Assembly: GCA_014729055.1 (NCBI GenBank)
Contig: WJKO01000778.1
Coordinates: 1-5,131 of the forward strand
DNA: 5,131 nt
Origin: Promethearchaeota archaeon
Lineage (GTDB): Archaea > Asgardarchaeota > Lokiarchaeia > Sigyniarchaeales > Promethearchaeaceae
Reading direction: 5' to 3'
A program made the translations under genes and the position numbers. The notes below the pieces were generated by a model, which worked only from the letters and a program-made list of their open reading frames with translations, did no database searches and was not told the DNA's origin. Position 1 is the first letter of the stretch. Every line of letters starts with the position of its first letter. Positions 1-5,131 of this stretch are shown in pieces.

Positions 1-1
1 C

Positions 2-199
2 TATTTTGATACACAGTTAATTGACACTATACTTCTCAAGACTGATACGGATATGAATGATGGTTACGGATTTTACTTAAATCCTGATTTATTAGGTCCT
101 GGTATATATGATTTTCGGGCTAAAGCGTATGATCGCACGATTAGTGAACAAAACGTAGGCGAATGTTACGCAACAAATATTTCTCTGGTTTGGATCGAT
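2..199 (+). other. C-terminal part of an Ig-like domain (residues 1-66)
   Basis: The window opens inside a beta-sandwich domain. Residues 34-45 (GIYDFRAKAYDR) match the second-to-last strand typical of bacterial and archaeal Ig-like domains: a Gly, an aromatic, alternating hydrophobics, then an Asp. The last strand follows and ends at about VWID (63-66). The upstream half of the domain is outside the window, which shows that the array extends to the left. Family assignment rests on this strand pattern only. Confidence 0.5.
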
Positions 200-3100
200 C
201 CCGAATTTATAGCACCTACTCCATCTAACGAATCGTTTATTAATAACAACGTCGAATTTAGATTCTCTTCAGGTTCTTTATATACTGAGAATATTGTCAT
301 ATCTGTCGCAAAAAATTCAACGTGTGTACTCTCAGAGGCAGACTTTGATCAATATCTCGTATTGCCAGGGAATTCAAATGTAGACGAATATCAATTTATT
401 TTGGATATTGAGTCCGCGTGGGGAAACAATATCGAGGGATCATTTTATGTAAAAATTGATTTCGTTATTGGAGATTATTCTGTGCCGGTGTATTATCTAT
501 TTAATGTAGATACGCTTGCCCCGAATATCTCTGTTAGTTTAAACCAGAATACGGACTTACAGACAAATAATATTAATATACCATTATATAACGAACAAGT
601 AAACAAGATATTAAGTTTCGAAACCTCAACAATAACAGAATTAAACTGGATGGGAAACAGTTTTCCACTAAAATTGGATATAGTTTCGAATGATATAGAT
701 GACATGATTGATGCAGAATTGTTTTTATACGTATATAAGCAGCAGTTTAACGGAAAAACGTCGATAAACTATACCTATATTTCAAGTCTACTGAATTCAG
801 ATGCAATCGGATCAAATTACCCCGTCGATTTTAATGATGGATATTCTTATTTGGTTGACATTTGTAACGGTATTCTATATTCCATTCACTATATGATTGA
901 CAATAGTATTGATGGTGAAAATATATATCCTATCTCGGATTCAACATTATACTATTTAAATTATATACAAGAATTCAAAGAATTAACTGGCTTTCCGGAT
1001 GAATATATCCAAGGCAGCGATTCGGATCTTGCTCAATCTATAAGATCCGATTTTAATACAATTTATAGTCTAATTACCCAAAATAAATTAGTGTCCGCAT
1101 ATGACTATATGCTTAATAATGTTAAGTTAGAACTGACAGGTTTAGCAACAGATGAATATGAACGACCATGGTATGAGCCAGACCGGATCCTAATTAAGAA
1201 ATTTTCGTCTTCAAGTGAGCTTGTAACGGATGTAATTATAGATGTATCAAAATATCCCGATACATTCATTAGAATCGGGGCAGAATCTCAAGATTATATA
1301 GGCAATTATCTCCAGAATTTAACACCAATATACTATCTTGATAAAGGAGAACCTAATTCTGCTATAAAATCGCCCTCACTCGAAGAACAAGTTTTAGTGG
1401 ACTTCACTTTAAATCCTGACCAGGAAAACGCTTTAAATTTTGAAATATTTGTTGGTGATGACGATATCCAGAATCTAACTCTAGAAGCAGTTGTTTATAG
1501 CGGAGAAGAACCAAACTTGGAATTATCTACCTTTCAAATCCTCCCAAATCACCATAGTATCTTAACTCTTTATGTAACTGATCAAAATTTAGATGCCTTT
1601 TTTGGTGATCTTATAGAAAATCCTATTGTAGAATGGAATATAACAATTAATGATTATTTAGGGCATACAACATTTTTAGAATCAGAATTTCAATGTGTTG
1701 AGAATATTGATCTTGATTCTCCAATAATTTTAGATGCTAATATACCAGATCCAAACATATTTTGGACTGGTGGATTTGAAGCTATATTTAATATTACAGA
1801 TGACGTTGACCCAAATGATGAAATATATGGAACAGGTATTCGTTATATAGAACTATGGGTCAATGACTTAATTAATTTAGATAGCCCATCTGATCTTTGG
1901 TTAGAAATAGATGCCGTACAGAACGGACTATATAATTCTAATAATTCATCAATATATGATCATTTTCTTGGTTTTGTGCTTGAACCTGAAGAAGATGGGC
2001 TTTACCATATAAATCCATGGAACTTGACATCGAATTTTACGGATTATGCATCTGGTGAACATACTTTTTATTTAAGAGTTTATGATGGTAATTGGAATGT
2101 AGAAACTTATAGCTTTGATTCCAATATCATTAACCCACAATTTAATATTAAAAATGGGACAACCATCTCAACACAAGGTCCTGAACGTAATTTGGTGGTT
2201 GATCTGGAAGAATACGGCACCCAAATAACGAATCTAAACATTACATTATATAACAATAATGGTGAATTTGATCCAAACAATTTCTATAAGTGTCAACTTG
2301 ATGATAATCCAGAAGATGGGTGGAATGTTACATTTGCAAATCCACTTGAAGGAGAGTATTATATAGTCTATAATATAACTCAATCAGATAATTCAAGTAT
2401 CTCTAATATCCATACATGTGAATATCCTTCAGAAATTACTAAGATTTTGTTTGAAGATATAACGGGAGACTACATTACAGATTACTATCAAAATTATACT
2501 TTTAAAATAGACGATAGTGCACCTTCTGATATTTCTATTAATATTGCAGAAGGACAAATTGTATCTGGAATATACACCTTAGAAACCAGTTGGTCTGGCA
2601 ATACAGGTGAAAGTGTAAATGTGGTAATTGATGATAATATTCATAACACGTTTGAATTTGTTTCGATTTTCGACTATGAGTCTATGCATATTATAGATAC
2701 TCACGAAATTGAAGATGGAACTCATAATATTTCTTTAGAAGTAACCTCACCAAACGGAAAGTCCACGGTGAGTAGTCTTATAAATTTTACAATCGATAAT
2801 TCCATCCCAACTTGGATTGCTGATGGAGTGTGGATTAATAGTACTTCACAGTATGATTTTGAAAATCTATATGATGGATATGTTGTTGTCTATTCAAATG
2901 GTTCAATTGATGTTGAAATCAAAGCGCAAGATAAACATACGCTAATAACGGACATACAAATATGGTTGGAGGATCCGTCTGATTCTACAAAGTCTCTCCT
3001 AAAAGAGTATTCAACATCTTCAAACATAATCGATGAAGAATATATTATTGATATTAATAAATCAATCTATACTGGCAATCACTATTTATTATATGTAAAA

Positions 3101-5131
3101 GTATTCAGTAGCGGTGGTATACTAAAGTCAGAACAATTTATGTTCGTCTTGGATGATACTTTGCCAGCAGGAACATTTTTGAATCCGGTGACTCATAATG
3201 AATATACCTCAGATATCATTTCTTTAGAATTCTCATGTAATATCAATGAAAATGAAATCACAGACACACCCATAGAGTCCATTGAATTCTACTTACAAAC
3301 AAATCTAGGAACACCAGACTTTGAAAATCTAAAATATCTCGGAACAGCGAGTACGAGAATAGATCCCGTATATGAAAATGTATATTACTTGAATTATCAT
3401 AATACAAAATATTACAATATTGAAGGTTATTTCTGGGCAAGAATCACAGAAAAATCAGGGAATTATAAGTATATCCGCACAAGCAATGCCCATAATATTA
3501 ATCCATACAAAATAGAGTTAGATCATTATTGCGGAGTTTATTATTTAGAAGAAGATCAAGGTATTTCAGGTTCTTTTCAAAACTATCCTGATAATCAAGC
3601 CGTCGAAATGCAATTACATATTCTGACAGCGGATGGATATGAACAAATTTCTTCGCTTAATCTCAATGATTTAGGTGATTTCAATTTAGACTGGTGTATT
3701 GAAGACTTGCCAGATGATTCATCAACTTCATATCTGCCATTATCGTATCTTAGTTTATCTGACTCTGACATTCAGCTTTCGGACACTCTTTATGTCCTAA
3801 GCGGACATCTTAATTCCCAAGAATCAAATCAAATTGCTTTGTTGACTTGCGAACCATATAATGAAATTCACATTTTCAACTACAGCGATGTTTCTGTATT
3901 TGATTGGACGATATTTTCATTACCAACCACGTATTCTGATGAAGAAGCTTTACAGATAGAATTAAATGACGGAGATTCGGATGGTTATGATGAAATCATC
4001 ATTCGAACAAGAGATCAGATCATAATAGCGGACTGGAATTCCTCAACAGGATGGAATTTAATCACTTATGAATACATCTATTGGGAATCATTATGGGATG
4101 ACCTTAGTTTAGATAATGTGATCAAATTTATATCCAATTCTACTCATCTCACATTAATTACACCACAGAATATCTATATCTTTAAATTATATGTCGATTG
4201 GATTTACAGCTTATCAGAAAGAATAAATATTCCTAAAAATTACAGAATTCAAACTTACACCTACGCCGAAATTCTTGGTTTACAGACACACATTATCTCT
4301 ACTAACAAAAGAATTATGTATTTAAATAAATCTGAGTGGAGATTGATTTTTGAAACAAATTATGCGTTATTAGATAAAATTGTAGTAGATAATCTTAATT
4401 TAGAGCCGAATAACGAAATTCTATTCGGTGTTGAAAGTAATGATTGTGTAGATGTTATCCGAGGAACATACATCTCGGATTTTACAGAATTTCCGGATTT
4501 AAGCAGTTGGAGCTTTGTAAGCACACAATCATACTCAGAACTTACTAAAATTTATGATTTTAACGTCGGGCATCTTACGAAATCAAATTACGCAAATATT
4601 GTTATCTCAACTAATAATCAATTGGATTCGATATTAATATCTGACGGAGAATCTGATAAAACTTCATTCGATTTGAGCGAAAATCTGCAATTCGAAATAA
4701 TAGAGCCCATTTATTCTGAATATGAACTTAAAGGTCGCGAGGAGTCATTTAGCTATACAAAAGATTTAAATCAACATGTTGAACAAGGAACGCTTTATGA
4801 AAGAGATGACTCGTTTGATATGGATAATTTCGAGGAAATCCAACCAATGGATCTTTCAGCTGAATCTAACTTAGAATATACATCTATAGGAGCATTTCCT
4901 GACACAGCTATCAATCCCCAACAATCAAGCAAATTAGCTACGGAACAAACAGCAAAATTTGAAAACGGCAATATTACGTCTTCTTGTGCTCTAAACCCAT
5001 ATTCGATGGGATATCCGAATTCTAATTCTGAATTTCTATCTGGAGAGAGTATTAATACCATAACTAGTTCTACTTTTGGTATCGGAAATGATGGATATAT
5101 AAGTGATGGCTATTTTGATACAAGTTTGAAA
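2..5131 (+). CDS. Giant modular surface-type protein with Ig-like array and FG-GAP-like propeller, partial at both ends
   Basis: The frame is open for all 1,710 codons, with no TAA, TAG or TGA, and all Trp codons are TGG, so the standard code fits. Base 1 is the last base of a preceding codon. Start and stop lie outside the window, so the full protein exceeds 1,710 residues. The product is beta-rich, acidic, high in Asn, Asp, Ile, Tyr and Ser, low in Arg, and has 12 scattered Cys. Ig-like domains fill residues 1-174 and 575-1172, a probable helical module sits at 315-395, a propeller-like repeat region at 1256-1560 and a polar linker at 1561-1690. About 29 N-x-S/T sequons occur, the count expected of a secreted archaeal glycoprotein. 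No transmembrane segment, signal peptide or active-site motif is seen. By architecture it is probably an adhesin or envelope protein of an archaeon, perhaps Asgard. The coding call is nearly certain; the role is inferred. Confidence 0.96.
200..523 (+). other. Ig-like domain (residues 67-174)
   Basis: This complete unit of about 108 residues begins after VWID and closes with FNVDTLAP (167-174, bases 500-523), the clearest form of the inter-domain linker. Its second-to-last strand is EGSFYVKIDF (145-154), parallel to the same strand in the other Ig-like units. Sequons lie at N76 and N105. C108 could in principle pair with C55 in the preceding domain. It probably acts as a spacer or stalk element; no binding site is visible. 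Confidence 0.5.
524..943 (+). other. Beta-rich segment of unknown family (residues 175-314)
   Basis: Alternating hydrophobic stretches such as FPLKLDIV (221-228) and ELFLYVY (239-245) point to beta strands, but the closing Ig linker motif is missing, so I do not call an Ig fold here. It is also unlike the other units in having GYSYLVDICNG (280-290) followed by a Tyr- and Ile-rich stretch that leads into the predicted helical module. The segment and that module may together form one larger domain. Sequons are at N175 and N256. Confidence 0.35.
944..1186 (+). other. Probable alpha-helical module with LTGLATDEYERPW stretch (residues 315-395)
   Basis: This is the only part of the protein that reads as helical. 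Two amphipathic stretches, about 341-361 and 362-378 (the second containing KLVSAYDYMLNN, 362-373), have hydrophobics every three to four residues and few beta branches. They are followed by LTGLATDEYERPW at 378-390. From memory, similar short helical pieces (an Ala-Tyr helix, then a Leu-Thr-Gly-Leu and an acidic Pro-Trp stretch) occur within secreted archaeal proteins; that recollection is unverified and I cannot name a family. No sequon lies between residues 256 and 439, consistent with a compact or buried module. It may be a binding or assembly domain within the stalk. Confidence 0.4.
1187..1723 (+). other. Beta-rich region ending in ENIDLDSP linker (residues 396-574)
   Basis: Residues 396-460 are a transition after the helical module. 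Residues 461-574 look like a beta-sandwich: strands such as EEQVLVDFTL (461-470), LEAVVYS (494-500) and EWNITIND (544-551) alternate polar and hydrophobic residues, and the unit closes with ENIDLDSP (567-574, bases 1700-1723), a variant of the linker seen after other domains. It differs from the better Ig-like units, so it may be a different sandwich family. Sequons are at N439, N491 and N546. Confidence 0.4.
1724..2137 (+). other. Ig-like domain (residues 575-712)
   Basis: The unit opens with a Pro- and Asp-rich strand start at 581-588 and carries a very typical second-to-last strand GEHTFYLRVYDGNWN (685-699), of the kind seen in Ig-like and PKD-like extracellular domains. It closes at YSFDSNIINP (703-712), a loose version of the linker. 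GTGIRYIELWV (610-620) is a second strand typical of the fold. It holds five sequons (N597, N647, N648, N674, N678), making it the most densely marked domain. Confidence 0.55.
2138..2524 (+). other. Ig-like domain (residues 713-841)
   Basis: The closing linker is FKIDDSAP (834-841, bases 2501-2524). The G-x-Y strand is GEYYIVYNIT (784-793). Two cysteines, C764 and C806, lie on either side of that strand within the same domain and could form a disulfide if the protein is outside the cell. Seven sequons occur (N718, N746, N775, N791, N797, N831 and the neighbouring N-rich stretch contributes none beyond these six plus the shared boundary), so roughly six are certain. The domain is longer than the next one, with a longer loop before the linker. 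Confidence 0.5.
2525..2809 (+). other. Compact Ig-like domain (residues 842-936)
   Basis: At 95 residues this is the shortest and most canonical unit of the array. It starts with a strand and a turn at about 846-857, has SWSGNTGESVNVVIDD (864-879) in the middle, and the strand DGTHNISLEVTSPNGKS (905-921), a pattern very common in bacterial and archaeal Ig-like repeats where D-G-x-H/Y precedes alternating hydrophobics. It closes with FTIDNSIP (929-936). Sequons are at N909 and N928. Confidence 0.6.
2810..3166 (+). other. Ig-like domain (residues 937-1055)
   Basis: The unit contains GSIDVEIKAQD (967-977) and DIQIWLED (984-991) as middle strands, then TGNHYLLYVKVFSSGG (1024-1039) as the second-to-last strand, and closes with FVLDDTLP (1048-1055, bases 3143-3166). 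That order of strands matches its neighbours. Sequons are at N946, N966 and N1019. No cysteine is present. Most likely a stalk element. Confidence 0.6.
3167..3517 (+). other. Ig-like domain (residues 1056-1172)
   Basis: It begins directly after the linker with an N-P-V start (1061-1063) and strand DIISLEFSC (1071-1079), has SIEFYLQT (1093-1100) and the strand EGYFWARITEKSGN (1141-1154). The end is less regular: HNINPYKIEL (1164-1173) replaces the usual Asp-Pro linker, which fits a change of domain type downstream. It has no N-x-S/T sequon, unlike the four domains before it. Confidence 0.5.
3518..3766 (+). other. Small beta domain between Ig array and propeller (residues 1173-1255)
   Basis: ISGSF (1188-1192), a strand AVEMQLHIL (1200-1208), ADGYEQISSL (1210-1219) and GDFNLDW (1225-1231) resemble the strand order of small beta-sandwich modules in which a G-x-F-x-x-x-W strand closes the sheet. 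C1177 and C1232 lie near the two ends and could form a disulfide. The module may act as the adaptor between stalk and propeller, or may form part of the propeller itself. No sequon is present. Confidence 0.35.
3767..4681 (+). other. Degenerate FG-GAP/VCBS-like beta-propeller region, about six repeats (residues 1256-1560)
   Basis: About six units share a pattern: a hydrophobic strand, a polar Asp/Asn turn, a strand of the type (D/N)EIIIxT or NIVIST, then a strand naming a value (IIIADW, IYIFKL, RIMYLN) and an aromatic near the end. Approximate units are 1263-1307, 1316-1360, 1368-1405, 1415-1450, 1457-1508 and 1512-1560. The second is the best copy, with a DxDxDGxD loop. The fifth (DNLNLEPNNEILFGVE, 1463-1478) and sixth (DFNVGHLTKSNYANIVIST, 1519-1537) keep the spacing but have lost the acidic loop. 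The first (SGHLNSQESNQIALLT, 1267-1282) is similar. FG-GAP-type repeats form propellers in integrin alpha chains and many secreted proteins, usually six or seven blades, where they bind ligands. The repeat call is good; blade number and closure are inferred. Confidence 0.55.
3968..3994 (+). other. Predicted calcium-binding loop of FG-GAP type (residues 1323-1331)
   Basis: The residues DGDSDGYDE match the FG-GAP consensus in which Asp or Asn at positions 1, 3 and 5, Gly at 6 and an acid at 8-9 bind calcium. Here these are D1323, D1325, D1327, G1328, D1330 and E1331, followed directly by the strand III. Dockerin and EF-hand loops look similar, but they need flanking helices, whereas this one is flanked by strands. 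It is the only complete loop of this type in the window. Confidence 0.65.
4682..5071 (+). other. Acidic, Ser/Thr/Asn-rich linker (residues 1561-1690)
   Basis: After the last propeller unit the regular strand pattern stops. The first half is rich in Glu and Asp (for example the run around REESFSY at 1579-1585 and RDDSFDMDNFEE at 1601-1612). The second half is rich in Ser, Thr, Asn, Gln and Pro with few large hydrophobics. There is one sequon (N1657) and one Cys (C1662). It reads as a flexible spacer between folded parts, possibly O-glycosylated; nothing in it suggests a membrane segment or sorting signal. Confidence 0.45.
5072..5131 (+). other. Possible start of a further domain, cut by the window end (residues 1691-1710)
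   Basis: The last 20 residues change from linker composition to a strand-like stretch with Gly-Asn-Asp-Gly and the near-repeat DGYISDGYFD (1697-1706). This could be the first strands of another beta-sandwich or jelly-roll domain. Too little is visible to assign a family, but the open frame shows that the protein continues. Confidence 0.25.

Noticed and set aside
53..55. First in-frame ATG (residue 18) as a possible start codon
   Set aside because: The frame is open upstream to the window edge, the residues before it already fit a beta domain, and what follows is the middle of an Ig-like domain with no signal peptide.
493..705. Minus-strand open frame of about 70 codons
   Set aside because: It lies entirely opposite the long + strand gene, and its product has no recognisable motif. 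An AT-rich coding strand rich in Asn, Asp and Ile codons easily leaves such gaps between stops on the other strand.
1342..1350. Shine-Dalgarno-like AAAGGAGA, with a similar GAAGGAGA near 2348
   Set aside because: Both are in-frame Gly-Glu codons inside folded domains, and no suitably spaced start codon in a useful frame follows. They are chance matches.
3258..3440. Minus-strand open frame of about 60 codons
   Set aside because: It is the antisense shadow of the Ig-like domain at residues 1056-1172. The product is a Phe/Leu/Tyr-rich string, with no sign of a ribosome binding site or an independent gene.
3968..3994. DGDSDGYDE read as a dockerin or EF-hand loop
   Set aside because: Dockerins and EF-hands need flanking helices, and dockerins occur as two copies. 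Here strands flank the loop and the surrounding repeats match the FG-GAP pattern.
4795..5061. Minus-strand open frame of about 88 codons
   Set aside because: It is antisense to the polar linker region. Its product has no family resemblance, and the + strand frame continues unbroken through it.
1..5131. Pseudogene, frameshift or stop-codon recoding
   Set aside because: A single frame is open throughout, with consistent composition and domain pattern, so nothing suggests decay. No TGA or TAG occurs in frame, so no recoding is needed.
1..5131. CRISPR array, tRNA, rRNA, insertion sequence or DNA tandem repeat
   Set aside because: No direct repeats with regular spacing, terminal inverted repeats, cloverleaf pattern or conserved rRNA stretch were seen. 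The repetition present is at protein level only.

Overview
The window is one uninterrupted coding stretch. The + strand frame that starts at base 2 has no stop codon through the last base, giving 1,710 consecutive sense codons. The gene runs off both ends, so its start, stop, promoter, ribosome binding site and terminator all lie outside. No RNA gene, mobile element, CRISPR array, DNA-level repeat or second gene was found on either strand. Residue numbers below count from the codon at bases 2-4.

The encoded protein is a very large, beta-rich, modular protein of the kind found on cell surfaces. From left to right it holds: the end of one Ig-like domain and a second complete one (residues 1-174); a beta-rich segment without a family call (175-309); a short, probably helical module with an unusual conserved-looking stretch LTGLATDEYERPW (about 315-395); further beta-rich sequence (396-574); five Ig-like beta-sandwich domains in tandem (575-1172); a small beta domain (1173-1255); a region of about six weak repeats resembling an FG-GAP/VCBS-type beta-propeller, one of which has a textbook calcium loop (1256-1560); and an acidic, Ser/Thr/Asn-rich linker (1561-1690) leading into what looks like the start of another domain. 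Five of the Ig-like and related units end in a linker of the form F-x-(V/I/L)-D-x-x-x-P or close to it. Their second-to-last strands share a G-x-(Y/H/F) signature followed by alternating hydrophobic residues.

The likely organism is an archaeon with AT-rich DNA. The evidence is heavy use of ATA for Ile and AGA for Arg, a protein rich in Asn, Asp, Ile and Tyr, many N-glycosylation sequons, and the pairing of Ig-like arrays with FG-GAP-like repeats. My best guess is an Asgard archaeon (Lokiarchaeia-like), from general resemblance to the giant surface proteins of that group. This is inference; no marker gene is present. A large bacterial adhesin is the main alternative.

The plausible role is a cell-surface or extracellular adhesin or envelope protein. 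The Ig-like domains would form a rigid, probably glycosylated stalk, and the propeller and helical module would be the likelier binding or interaction sites. No catalytic motif, signal peptide or membrane segment is visible, so location and function are inferred from architecture only.
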